From the NCBI RefSeq assembly GCF_009391885.1, contig NZ_VZII01000062.1:39740-103739 (forward strand): a DNA stretch of 64,000 nt. Direction: 5' to 3'. Both the position numbers and the translations under genes were made by a program. Shown one piece after another: positions 33,719 through 42,135 of the stretch (positions are counted from its first letter, which is position 1; each line of letters opens with the position of its first letter). This stretch comes from Pseudomonas sp. MN1F (GTDB taxonomy: Bacteria > Pseudomonadota > Gammaproteobacteria > Pseudomonadales > Pseudomonadaceae). The notes under the pieces are model-generated. The model searched no databases, was not told the DNA's origin, and saw only the letters and a list, made by a program, of their open reading frames with translations.

Positions 33719-34699
33719 ATGATCCGAATAGGCAATGCCCAGGTGTCGCTGGAGCGGCGAGAAGCCTTTCTCGATGGCAAGCCGATCCCGTTGGGCGGGC
33801 GTGCATTCGAGGTGCTGGCCACGCTGATCAAGGCCAAGGGCCGGGTGGTCGGCAAGGATGAGCTGTTCAGCCAGGTGTGGGCCGGCACGGTGGTCGAGGA
33901 CAATAACCTGCAGGTGCAGGTGTCGCTGCTGCGCAAGGCCTTCGGCGACCGCGGGCTGATCCAGACCGTGCCGCGCCGGGGTTACCGCCTGGCTGCGCAA
34001 GTCAGCTTCGACGCACCTTGCCTGGCACTGGGCCAGTCACCGTTGTGCGCAGGGGCCGAAGTCACCGAGCCGTTCAACGACGCTGCGAACGTGCCGGTGC
34101 TGGTAGTTGATGACGACCCTTCGGTGCGCAAGGCGCTGGGCTGCCTGCTGCGTTCGCAGGACATTCCACACCGGTTGTTCGCCAGCGCCGAGGAGCTGTT
34201 CGACGCTCGCCTGGAAAGCCCCTGCGCCTGCCTGCTGCTGGACATGCATCTGGCCGAAACCACCGGCCTTGAGGTTCAAGCTACGCTGCGCCGGCTGGCG
34301 CTGCCCTGGCCGATCGTGTTCATGACCGGCTTCGGCACCATCCCCATGACGGTCCAGGCCATGCGCGCCGGGGCCGTCGAGTTTCTGACCAAGCCCTTCG
34401 ACGAAGACCAGTTGCTGGTGCTGCTTGAAGCGGTACGCGCACGCGCCGTGACCGAGGGGCGCAAATGGCAGCATGCGCGACAGGTCGAGGAAAAGTACCA
34501 GCACCTGACCCAGCGCGAGCGCCAGGTGTTCTCGCTGGTGGTTGGCGGCTTGTCGCACAAGCAGATCGCCAAGGAGATTGGCACCAGTGAGGTGACCACC
34601 AAGGTGCACAAGAAGAACATCATGAACAAGATGCAATCCCGCTCGCTGCTGGAGCTGGTGGCCATGCACAACGTCATCGAGGCTCGGTCTGGCGCATGA
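33719..34699 (+). CDS. Response regulator with OmpR-type winged helix, receiver and LuxR/FixJ-type helix-turn-helix
   Basis: A 326-residue regulator with an unusual order. Residues 1-95 are an OmpR/CadC-type winged helix (GGRAFEVLATLIKAKGRVVG, then DELFSQVWAGTVVEDNNLQV and TVPRRGYRLAA). Residues about 123-240 are an intact receiver (VLVVDDDPSVRKA; phospho-Asp in LLLDMHL; TKPF Lys). Residues about 260-320 are a FixJ/LuxR helix-turn-helix (LTQRERQVFSLVVGGLSHKQ, then IAKEIGTSEVTTKVHKKNIM). It therefore has two different DNA-binding domains around one receiver. AGGAAT precedes ATG 33719. It is divergent from the giant kinase and overlaps the next receiver gene by four bases. Confidence 0.88.
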   Translation: MIRIGNAQVSLERREAFLDGKPIPLGGRAFEVLATLIKAKGRVVGKDELFSQVWAGTVVEDNNLQVQVSLLRKAFGDRGLIQTVPRRGYRLAAQVSFDAPCLALGQSPLCAGAEVTEPFNDAANVPVLVVDDDPSVRKALGCLLRSQDIPHRLFASAEELFDARLESPCACLLLDMHLAETTGLEVQATLRRLALPWPIVFMTGFGTIPMTVQAMRAGAVEFLTKPFDEDQLLVLLEAVRARAVTEGRKWQHARQVEEKYQHLTQRERQVFSLVVGGLSHKQIAKEIGTSEVTTKVHKKNIMNKMQSRSLLELVAMHNVIEARSGA

Positions 34700-35061
34700 G
34701 CAGAGCGGTGTGCATCGTCGATGACGATGCTTCGGTGCGCAAGAGCCTGGGTAACCTGCTGCGTTCAGCGGGGTTCGAGTGCTTGGCGTTCGCCACGGGG
34801 GAGGTGTTTCTGGCCTCGGAACTGGCACGTGAGGCAGGGTGCGTGCTGCTTGATCTGAAAATGCCGGGGATGAATGGGCTGGACGTGCAGCGTGAGCTGG
34901 CGCAGCGGGGTTGGCGCTTGCCGGTGATCTGCATGTCGGCGCACTGGGACGAAGGTACGCTGCAGGCGGCGCTGCGCAATGGTGCGCGGGGTTGTCTGGC
35001 CAAGCCGTTTTCCGAAGAGGTACTGCTCAAGGTGGTCGAAGAGGCGTTGGCAAGTGAATGA
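34696..35061 (+). CDS. Stand-alone receiver-domain response regulator
   Basis: A 121-residue single receiver domain: CIVDDDASVRKSLGNLL acidic pocket, phospho-Asp in VLLDLKMPGMNG, Ser in ICMSAH, and the conserved Lys in AKPF. No output domain is present. It overlaps the upstream regulator gene (ATGA), so translation is coupled. It could be a phosphate sink, a shuttle between the hybrid kinase and another protein, or a protein-interaction output. Confidence 0.88.
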   Translation: MSRAVCIVDDDASVRKSLGNLLRSAGFECLAFATGEVFLASELAREAGCVLLDLKMPGMNGLDVQRELAQRGWRLPVICMSAHWDEGTLQAALRNGARGCLAKPFSEEVLLKVVEEALASE

Positions 35062-35134
35062 GCACACCTGAACAATCAATTGCTGTGCAGTCGGGTGATG
35101 CTCGCTGGGTTGATCGAATCGCGAGACCTTCTCC

Positions 35135-35602
35135 ATGCCACGCCTCAAGACCTTTGCCGAGCCCCAATCGCCAGCCCTGATTGCCAGCGGCCTGCTGTTC
35201 ATGCGGGTGATGGCTGCCGTGCTGCTGTTTACCATCCACGGCTTGCCCAAGCTGCTGGACTGGAGCGGGGAGTTGCAGCGCATCGAAGATCCTTTCGGCC
35301 TGGGAGCGCCGCTGACCCTGGGCCTGGCGGTGTTTGCCGAGGTGGTTTGCCCGGTGTTGCTGGTGCTGGGCGTGGTGGCGCGGCTGGCCTGCCTGCCGGT
35401 GCTGGCGGTGTTGCTGGTGGCGCTGGTGGTGGTGCACCCGGACTGGTCGCTGGAGCAGGGGCAGTTTGCCTGGTTGCTGGTGGCGCTTTATGGAGGGCTG
35501 GCATTGACCGGGCCTGGGCTGTATTCGGTCTCTGGGTTGATTGGTCGATCTAACTGCTCCCCGGCCGGTACTGTAAGGCCTCGGCCAGATGCCCTCGGCT
35601 GA
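35135..35602 (+). CDS. DoxX family membrane protein
   Basis: A 155-residue inner-membrane protein with four hydrophobic helices. The DoxX pattern starts at about residue 17 (SGLLFMRVMAAVLLFTIHGL PK), followed by FAEVVCPVLLVLGVVARLA. DoxX proteins are quinone-linked or structural membrane subunits; their role is poorly known. Its last 53 bases overlap the end of the convergent comM gene. The tail after about residue 137 (SNCSPAGTVRPRPDALG) falls in that overlap and is unlike a membrane protein. Confidence 0.75.
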   Translation: MPRLKTFAEPQSPALIASGLLFMRVMAAVLLFTIHGLPKLLDWSGELQRIEDPFGLGAPLTLGLAVFAEVVCPVLLVLGVVARLACLPVLAVLLVALVVVHPDWSLEQGQFAWLLVALYGGLALTGPGLYSVSGLIGRSNCSPAGTVRPRPDALG

Positions 35603-37040
35603 TCGCCTGGCTGCCTTCCAGATCTGCCAATGTGCGTGCAACCTTCAACAACCGATGCGCAGCTCGCAAAGAAAGCGTCAGTCGTTCACAGGCACTCTCC
35701 AGCCAAGCCTGGTCCGCCGTTTCAAGCTGACAATGGCGCCGCAACCCCTCCAGGCCCAGAAACGCATTGGCACAGCCCTGCCGCCGCTGCTGCACCTCAC
35801 GAGCCTCGGCCACCTTGGCAGCCACATCGGCACTGGTCTCCCCACTGGGCTGGTTGTTCAGCGTGGTGGTTTCGCGGGCCACGGTCAGGTGCAAGTCGAT
35901 GCGGTCCAGCAGCGGGCCTGACAGCTTGTTGCGATACCGTGCGATCTGCTCGGTACTGCAGCGGCAGCGGCCAGTGGGGTCGCCCAGATACCCGCAAGGG
36001 CAGGGGTTCATCGCCGCCACCAGCTGGAAGCGCGCCGGGAAACGTACCTTGTCGCGCGCCCGAGCAATCACGATCTCGCCCGATTCCAGCGGCTCGCGCA
36101 GCACCTCCAGCACGCGCCTTTCAAACTCTGGCAGCTCGTCGAGAAACAGCACGCCATGGTGCGCCAAGGTGATTTCGCCTGGCTGCGGCCGGCTGCTGCC
36201 GCCTACCAGCGCCGGCCCCGAGGCCGAATGGTGCGGGTGGCGAAACGGTCGCTGTGGCCAGCTGCTCAGCGGCGTGTGGCCACTGACCGACTGGATCGCC
36301 GCCACCTCAAGCGCCTCGTGCTCATCCAGCGGCGGCAGCAGGCCGGGGAGGCGGCTGGCGAGTAGTGTCTTGCCCGTGCCGGGTGGCCCGGTGAACAGCA
36401 GGTTATGGGCCCCGGCTGCGGCCAACAACAATGCCCGCTTGGCCGCGACCTGGCCTTGTACCTCGCTGAGGTCCGGATAAGGCTGTTGCTTCAGCACCAG
36501 GCCATTGGCAGCAAACGGGGCTATTGGCACCTGCCCGTTGAGATGCGCTACCAACTCCAGCAGGTGCCCCACGGCATACACCACCAGCCCGCCCGCCAGG
36601 CTGGCTTCTTCGGCATTCTCCCGCGGCACCACCAGTGCCCTGCCGGCCTCTCGCGCTGCCAGCGCCGCCGGCAACACGCCCTGCACAGGGCGCAACTTGC
36701 CCGACAGGGCCAGTTCGCCCAGGCATTCCATCTCGGCCAGGGCAGGCAAAGGCACCTGGCCATCGGCGGCGAGGATGCCCAGGGCGATGGCCAGGTCATA
36801 ACGCCCGCCGTCCTTGGGCAGGTCGGCCGGTGCGAGGTTCTGGGTGATGCGCCGCTGCGGGTAATTCAGCCCGGAATTGACGATGGCACTGCGCACACGG
36901 TCCTTGCTCTCCTTGACCGTGGTTTCTGGCAGGCCGACCAAGGTGAGGTGGGGCAGGCCGTTGGCCAGGTGCGTTTCGACGCTGACTGCCGGGGCCTGCA
37001 CGCCAACCTGGGCGCGGCTGTGGACGAGGGCGAGGGACAT
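35550..37040 (-). CDS. comM: ComM/YifB family Mg-chelatase-like AAA+ ATPase
   Basis: A 496-residue protein of the YifB/ComM family. The N-terminal ChlI-like Lon-protease-fold domain starts LVHSRAQVGVQAPAVSVETH. The AAA+ core has Walker A FTGPPGTGKTLLASRLPG and Walker B GVLFLDELPEF. The C-terminal Mg_chelatase_C region includes RIDLHLTV. In naturally competent bacteria, ComM is a hexameric helicase that moves branch points during DNA integration. The length is normal. It converges on and overlaps the DoxX gene. Confidence 0.92.
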   Translation of the reverse strand: MSLALVHSRAQVGVQAPAVSVETHLANGLPHLTLVGLPETTVKESKDRVRSAIVNSGLNYPQRRITQNLAPADLPKDGGRYDLAIALGILAADGQVPLPALAEMECLGELALSGKLRPVQGVLPAALAAREAGRALVVPRENAEEASLAGGLVVYAVGHLLELVAHLNGQVPIAPFAANGLVLKQQPYPDLSEVQGQVAAKRALLLAAAGAHNLLFTGPPGTGKTLLASRLPGLLPPLDEHEALEVAAIQSVSGHTPLSSWPQRPFRHPHHSASGPALVGGSSRPQPGEITLAHHGVLFLDELPEFERRVLEVLREPLESGEIVIARARDKVRFPARFQLVAAMNPCPCGYLGDPTGRCRCSTEQIARYRNKLSGPLLDRIDLHLTVARETTTLNNQPSGETSADVAAKVAEAREVQQRRQGCANAFLGLEGLRRHCQLETADQAWLESACERLTLSLRAAHRLLKVARTLADLEGSQAISRGHLAEALQYRPGSS

Positions 37041-37294
37041 GGACGCTCCGTTGTCGCTGGATATAGAGCCGCTTCCTGCGGGTTGTCAAAGCCTAGTGAG
37101 TTTCAGCAAGCCAAGCGCAAGAAAAATGCGACTTTATCTTGCAAGGCAGGTTTTTCCCCTGCCTTTCGACACCCTCTGACAAATACTGGATCCAATTCTT
37201 TGCGAAGAGCCCGGCTATGGCTTAGTGTTAAAGAGCCACTGCTGTTGCCATTGGAAGGCAACGCGACCCTGAAAATGGACTTAAGGTACTGCCC

Positions 37295-39307
37295 GTGCAA
37301 ACGCTCAATCGCACCCGCCAGCAGATCCGAGAACGGGTGCAAGCCAATGAATACGTTGAACTCAACCGCTTGTTCGATGCGCTGGAGGCGCAGTGGCGCC
37401 AGGCGCCCGCCGGTGAGTGCCCCGGCTACCTGGAGGCCGTGCAAGGCTACATGCTGGATTGGGACATGCAGGGCGGCAAAGCCCTGACGCAAACCCTCAA
37501 GGCCTGGATCGACGCCTGCCCCAAGGCATATCACCCGCATGTGGTGATGGGCTTTCACTGCTTCAACCATGCCTGCCAGATCGGTGGGCAGGCTGACTCC
37601 CATGATATGCCCGAGGAACGCTGGCTGGCTGCCGAGCAGGCCTGTGAAAAGGGCGCGGCGCATTTCCTGCGGGCCATGGAACTTGGTGCGCAGCCTGTTG
37701 CGGCAGCCATTGGCATGCTGCGGATCGGCTCGCATTTGCGTGAGCCTGGCTGGTTGGTCGAACTGTTCGAAGGCCAAGTGGCGCGTTATCGGCCCAGCGC
37801 GCATGCCGATGTGGAGGTGCAGGAGGCCGCTGCGCCATTGTTGGTCAAATGTGGCCTGACTCCGTTGCTGGAGCTGCCACAGGCATTGCCTGCAAGTTTG
37901 CGCGCACGTTTGCATAAGCAGGGCGAGAGCGCTCGGGACTACTGGCTGCGCCATGCGTTGGCGTGGTTTCCGGGCTGTTTCGAGGCGATCGAGGCCTATG
38001 CCAGTTACCTGACCCCACGTTGGGGGGGCAGCAATGTGGCGATCGATGCACTGGCCAGCGGGCCGCTGTGCCACGGTTGGCCTGAAGCACAGCGCAACGC
38101 GATCCGTTGGCTGGCCCTGCAAGAGACATTCTGGCTGCCGCATGCCAAGCAACTGCCTCAGCTCGCGACCTGGCACAGAACCTTTGCCCAATGGGCACAG
38201 CGCGAGCTCAGGCCAAAGGAGCGCGCTACGCTGCTGGCCTGGCGTGGCGCGCTGCGGCGCTATTCGATGGGTGATTATGCCGGTGCGATGCGCGACTTTG
38301 CCGACAGCGTCGCGCTCTACCCAGACCACGGCTTCGTTCCGGACATTGGCGAGCCATTCCAGAGCCTTGTGTGCCTGGTGCTGTTCAACGAGGCGGAGGA
38401 CGATTCGCAGGTATTGCGCACCGTCATCGAGCGGCTGTGCGACGACCGTCGACAGGCGGCAGCCTGTGCTTTGCGGGCTGCAGGGCACCAGTTCGGCCTG
38501 TGGGGCTTTGGGCAATCCGTCGAGCAGGCACGCACGTGGTTGCGCATGGCGGTCAAGCGCCAGTGCGGGCGAGAGGTGCAGGGCTTCGATGTGCTCGATG
38601 TGCCGCGCCTGCTCTGGGCTGCCAACCTGCATGAGGCCGCGCATTTCCTGTATGAAGCCTGTGCGGAGCTGAAACTGCCGGATGCTGCCATGGCGCTGTA
38701 CGATCTGCACCGTGGCTGGCTGGACAACACCCCGGCGCACTACCTCAGTGGCAAGGCTGCCGAGCACTGGCTGCTGCGCGCGGCAGAGTCTGGCCACCTG
38801 CTGGCCAAGTTCGACCTGGCCCGCCAGCGCATGAGCCCCCCACACGGGCTGGAGGACCGCAAGGCAATGCTGGCGGTCAAGCGGCTGCTGCTCGACGCAC
38901 TGGGCGATCCGAAAATCCACGCCAAGGCTCAGTTGCAGTTGGGCATCCTGCTCCGCCAGTACGGTGATGCGCGGGAGCGTGTCGAGGCGGTCGGCTACCT
39001 TCTCGGGCTGGCCGAGCACCCCGATGCCTGGACCGCCGCGCGTGCCTGTGCGGAACTCGGGCTAGCCTGGATGCAGGGCTGCGGCACGCGCAAACAGAGC
39101 CGCTTCGCGGCCATCGAATGGGCCAATCGTGCCGTTGCGCTGCAGTCGAGCGATCCGCTCATCGAGGTCATACAGGCCGAGATCCGCAATTCGCACAGCC
39201 GGGTGAAGACGTTGTTCACGGTGTGCGGGGCGGCGTTGTTCCGAGGTGACCTGCATGCCAGCGAGCTGCCGCCCAAGGCCACCGGCCAGCACAGGGCCTT
39301 GGCCTGA
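37295..39307 (+). CDS. DUF4034-like protein with helical repeats
   Basis: A 670-residue soluble protein with no signal peptide and no enzyme motif that I recognise. The N-terminal 300 residues (ELNRLFDALEAQWRQAP; YHPHVVMGFHCFNHACQIGG; EQACEKGAAHFLRAMELG) resemble DUF4034. The C-terminal half has Sel1/TPR-like repeats (EHWLLRAAESGHLLAKFDLA; AQLQLGILLRQYGDARERVE). The start is GTG 37295 with AAGG upstream; it is the weakest part of this call. It is flanked by comM and ubiK and followed by a terminator. Function unknown. Confidence 0.7.
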   Translation: MQTLNRTRQQIRERVQANEYVELNRLFDALEAQWRQAPAGECPGYLEAVQGYMLDWDMQGGKALTQTLKAWIDACPKAYHPHVVMGFHCFNHACQIGGQADSHDMPEERWLAAEQACEKGAAHFLRAMELGAQPVAAAIGMLRIGSHLREPGWLVELFEGQVARYRPSAHADVEVQEAAAPLLVKCGLTPLLELPQALPASLRARLHKQGESARDYWLRHALAWFPGCFEAIEAYASYLTPRWGGSNVAIDALASGPLCHGWPEAQRNAIRWLALQETFWLPHAKQLPQLATWHRTFAQWAQRELRPKERATLLAWRGALRRYSMGDYAGAMRDFADSVALYPDHGFVPDIGEPFQSLVCLVLFNEAEDDSQVLRTVIERLCDDRRQAAACALRAAGHQFGLWGFGQSVEQARTWLRMAVKRQCGREVQGFDVLDVPRLLWAANLHEAAHFLYEACAELKLPDAAMALYDLHRGWLDNTPAHYLSGKAAEHWLLRAAESGHLLAKFDLARQRMSPPHGLEDRKAMLAVKRLLLDALGDPKIHAKAQLQLGILLRQYGDARERVEAVGYLLGLAEHPDAWTAARACAELGLAWMQGCGTRKQSRFAAIEWANRAVALQSSDPLIEVIQAEIRNSHSRVKTLFTVCGAALFRGDLHASELPPKATGQHRALA

Positions 39308-39315
39308 TCGAAGCT

Positions 39316-39339
39316 GGGGCTGCAACGCAGCCCCACTTT
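39316..39339. terminator. Terminator between the DUF4034-like gene and ubiK
   Basis: GGGGCTGC-aac-GCAGCCCC is a perfect 8-bp stem between two convergent genes, followed by a short T-rich stretch. Confidence 0.65.
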
Positions 39340-39345
39340 CGATTG

Positions 39346-39609
39346 TTACTCCTGCGCGGCTGGTGCCATCCGGGCTTCCAGCTCGGCGACTTGCTTCTCC
39401 AGGGCCTCGAGGCGGGCGCGGGTGCGCGCCAGCACGACCATCTGGCTGTCGAATTCTTCGCGGCTGACCAGGTCCAGCTTGCTGAAGGCGCCTTGCATCA
39501 ACACTTTGAACTGGCTTTCCAGTTCCGCGCGAGGCTGGGCGGTATCGCTGCTGAACAGGCGCGAGGCCTGGTCGCTCAGGGCGTCGAGAAGGGCTTTGGG
39601 CGCAAGCAT
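39346..39609 (-). CDS. ubiK: UbiK family ubiquinone biosynthesis accessory factor (BMFP/YqiC)
   Basis: An 87-residue small protein of the membrane-fusogenic BMFP family. It has MLAPKALLDALSDQASRLF at the start and a C-terminal coiled coil (MVVLARTRARLEALEKQVAE). UbiK binds UbiJ and helps the aerobic ubiquinone hydroxylases. ATG 39609 is the family start; the in-frame extension toward 40290 crosses glnK and is not real. In Pseudomonas this gene is next to comM/glnK, as here. Confidence 0.88.
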   Translation of the reverse strand: MLAPKALLDALSDQASRLFSSDTAQPRAELESQFKVLMQGAFSKLDLVSREEFDSQMVVLARTRARLEALEKQVAELEARMAPAAQE

Positions 39610-39686
39610 GTGCGGCTGTCCACTGATACTGAGAAATGGCCCGCAGTGTAGCACGGGGCAAACCTGCGCCACTGACCTCAGGCCAT

Positions 39687-39736
39687 TGCACGCTTTTTGA
39701 GCAACTCGCCCGGCCTGTCTGCACCGAAGTTGTGCA
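39687..39736 (+). promoter_or_regulatory. Tandem NtrC-type binding sites upstream of glnK
   Basis: TGCAC-CGAAGTT-GTGCA (39720-39736) matches the NtrC dyad (GCAC-N7-GTGC). A second, weaker copy TGCAC-GCTTTTT-GAGCA (39687-39703) lies 33 bases upstream, i.e. three helical turns. The main site is about 85 bases before the sigma-54 promoter, a typical enhancer distance. Confidence 0.7.
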
Positions 39737-39810
39737 TGTTTGCCATGCTGGCGACTGGCCAATCCCGACTGATTCATATAACTCGCTGTTTTCCGGCGGT
39801 TTAACGGAAC

Positions 39811-39826
39811 TGGCAAGGTTTCTGCA
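39811..39826 (+). promoter_or_regulatory. Sigma-54 promoter of glnK-amtB
   Basis: TGGCAAGGTTTCTGCA has the invariant GG-N10-GC and matches 9 of the 11 other consensus positions I could score by eye only loosely; the -24 TGGCA is perfect. It lies 160 bases before the glnK ATG. It fits NtrC control of glnK-amtB under nitrogen limitation. Confidence 0.7.
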
Positions 39827-39985
39827 AAGACCTGTACGAGCCATGCACTGATGCAGTTCCTTGTGACCAAGCAGTGCGCACGCGGAGCCGGATGCCGACG
39901 ACGCGTTACAAAGCCAACCGCTGCGCTTAGACTTGAGACGGGTTTGTTTTCCTGGGGCAAGTCCACCAAATCGGGAGAGAGTTTC

Positions 39986-40324
39986 ATGAAGCTAGTCACA
40001 GCCATCATCAAGCCGTTCAAGCTGGACGACGTGCGCGAGTCGCTGTCGGAAATCGGCGTGCAGGGCATTACCGTCACCGAAGTCAAAGGTTTCGGGCGGC
40101 AGAAGGGCCACACCGAGCTGTATCGCGGCGCGGAGTACGTGGTCGACTTCCTGCCCAAAGTGAAGATCGACGTCGCCATCGACGACAAGGACCTTGATCG
40201 AGTGATCGAAGCCATCACCAAGGCAGCCAACACCGGCAAGATCGGTGACGGCAAGATCTTCGTGGTGAATCTGGAGCAGGCGATCCGCATCCGTACCGGC
40301 GAAACCGATACCGACGCGATCTAA
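39986..40324 (+). CDS. glnK: Nitrogen regulatory PII protein GlnK
   Basis: A 112-residue PII protein. It starts MKLVTAIIKPFKLDDVRESL. The T-loop carries the uridylylation Tyr in GHTELYRGAEY (Tyr51). The C-terminal signature is NTGKIGDGKIFV. PII senses 2-oxoglutarate and ATP/ADP and controls AmtB and NtrB. GGGAGAGA precedes ATG 39986. It is first in the glnK-amtB operon (47 bases to amtB) and has sigma-54 and NtrC signals upstream. Confidence 0.97.
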   Translation: MKLVTAIIKPFKLDDVRESLSEIGVQGITVTEVKGFGRQKGHTELYRGAEYVVDFLPKVKIDVAIDDKDLDRVIEAITKAANTGKIGDGKIFVVNLEQAIRIRTGETDTDAI

Positions 40325-40371
40325 GCGCCGAAAAAAGCCTCACCAAACCCAACGCCCCAGGAGAAAACAAC

Positions 40372-41706
40372 ATGACTCTGCGTAAGATCGCAGGGCTAGG
40401 AGCCCTATTGTCCCTCGTAATGCCCGGGCTTGCCCTGGCAGAGGAAGCAGCTGCCCCAGCGCTGAACTCCGGCGACACCGCCTGGATGCTCACCTCGACA
40501 GCGCTGGTGCTGTTCATGACCATTCCGGGCCTGGCCCTTTTCTACGGCGGTATGGTGCGTTCCAAGAACGTGCTGTCGGTGATGATGCAGTGCTTCGCCA
40601 TCACTGGTCTGATCAGCATTCTCTGGGTCATTTACGGCTACAGCATGGCCTTCGATACCACCGGTATGGAAAAGGGCGTGCTCAACTTCAATTCCTTCGT
40701 CGGCGGGTTCTCCAAGGCGTTCCTGAGCGGCGTCACCCCGGCCAACCTGACGTCGGCCACCGCACTGTTCCCTGAAGCCGTGTTCATCACCTTCCAGATG
40801 ACATTCGCCATCATCACCCCGGCGCTGATCGTCGGTGCCTTTGCCGAACGCATGAAGTTCTCGGCGATGCTGGTGTTCATGGGCATCTGGTTCACCCTGG
40901 TCTACGCACCGATCGCGCACATGGTCTGGAGTGGTGACGGCGCGCTGCTGTGGGACTGGGGCGTGCTCGACTTCGCTGGCGGCACCGTGGTGCACATCAA
41001 CGCCGGTATCGCTGGCCTGGTCTGCTGCCTGGTGATGGGCAAGCGCAAAGGCTACCCGACCACCCCGATGGCCCCGCACAACCTGGGCTACACCCTGATG
41101 GGCGCGGCCATGCTGTGGATCGGCTGGTTCGGCTTCAACGCCGGTTCCGCCGCCGCCGCCAACGGCACTGCCGGCATGGCCATGCTGGTGACCCAGATCG
41201 CCACCGCCGCCGCTGCGCTGGGCTGGATGTTCGCCGAGTGGGTCTTCCACGGTAAGCCAAGTGCCCTGGGCATCGCCTCGGGTGTGGTCGCCGGCCTCGT
41301 CGCCATCACGCCAGCCGCTGGCACCGTGGGCCCGATGGGCGCCCTGGTGATTGGCCTGGCCTCCGGCGTGATCTGCTACTTCTGCGCCACCACCCTCAAG
41401 CGCAAGCTGGGTTATGACGACTCCCTCGACGCCTTCGGCGTGCACGGCGTCGGCGGCATCATCGGTGCCATCCTTACCGGCGTGTTCGCGGCACCGGCCC
41501 TGGGCGGCTTCGGCGCAGTCACCGACATCGGTGCCCAAGTCTGGGTTCAGGCCAAGGGCGTGATCTTCACCGTGGTCTACACCGCCATCGTCACCTACGT
41601 GATCCTCAAGGTGCTGGATGTGGTAATGGGCCTGCGGGTCAACGAAGAAGAAGAGTCGGTCGGCCTCGACCTGGCTCAGCACAACGAACGCGGCTACAAC
41701 CTGTAA
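40372..41706 (+). CDS. amtB: Ammonium transporter AmtB
   Basis: A 444-residue ammonium channel with a cleavable signal peptide (after ALAEE-like residues 20-25) and eleven membrane helices. The twin pore His residues are visible in TVVHINAGIAG and FGVHGVGGIIG. The typical segments AFYGG-like LALFYGGMVRSKNVL and FGFNAGSA are present. The C-terminal tail, ending LAQHNERGYNL, is the GlnK-binding part. AGGAG precedes the ATG. It forms an operon with glnK. A terminator follows. Confidence 0.97.
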   Translation: MTLRKIAGLGALLSLVMPGLALAEEAAAPALNSGDTAWMLTSTALVLFMTIPGLALFYGGMVRSKNVLSVMMQCFAITGLISILWVIYGYSMAFDTTGMEKGVLNFNSFVGGFSKAFLSGVTPANLTSATALFPEAVFITFQMTFAIITPALIVGAFAERMKFSAMLVFMGIWFTLVYAPIAHMVWSGDGALLWDWGVLDFAGGTVVHINAGIAGLVCCLVMGKRKGYPTTPMAPHNLGYTLMGAAMLWIGWFGFNAGSAAAANGTAGMAMLVTQIATAAAALGWMFAEWVFHGKPSALGIASGVVAGLVAITPAAGTVGPMGALVIGLASGVICYFCATTLKRKLGYDDSLDAFGVHGVGGIIGAILTGVFAAPALGGFGAVTDIGAQVWVQAKGVIFTVVYTAIVTYVILKVLDVVMGLRVNEEEESVGLDLAQHNERGYNL

Positions 41707-42135
41707 CCGCGACGCAGGAAAAACTTGCCCGGTTCGCCGGGCATTTTTTTTGCCTGTTTTTTGCCATTTCCCGTAGTGCAAACGGTTTATCACTCACGTT
41801 CGCGACGTAGGCCAAAAACTTACAAGTCTTGGTGCGTTTATGGTGCTTTGCTTTTTCCACGAGCGCGCTAGAATGCGCGCCAAAGAGTGTTGGGCGAGTA
41901 GTCCGCACACTTCTCCAGCCTTTGCTAGGCTTGCCAATAGCGTGTGGCCAGCAGGGTTCAAGGATTTGTCAGGTCCTGCCAGGAGCAGGGCCTGCTGGGT
42001 GCCGCCTCCCATCAGGAGCGCCGACCCAAGGGCAGTGGCCTAACCCACGGCCAGTTGAATTTTCACTGGTGGCTGCCGGTCTACGGCTGCACTGGTCTAT
42101 AACTAACCTGCTTTTCGCAAGTCATGAGGTAGAAC
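41707..42135. other. Intergenic region between amtB and sutA
   Basis: These 429 bases hold the amtB terminator at their left end and probably the sutA promoter. A TTGCTT-N15-TAGAAT pair (41848-41874) inside a GC-palindromic stretch (GCGCGCTAGAATGCGCGC) is one candidate. The transcript from there would carry a leader of about 250 bases before sutA. I see no ORF with a convincing ribosome site and no tRNA. Confidence 0.4.
41727..41751 (+). terminator. Intrinsic terminator after amtB
   Basis: GCCCGG-ttcg-CCGGGC is followed by A and T8. It lies 20 bases after the amtB stop. Confidence 0.9.

Noticed and set aside
39346..40290. 314-codon reading of the ubiK frame
   Set aside because: The extension crosses glnK and its promoter; only the last 87 codons match the UbiK family.
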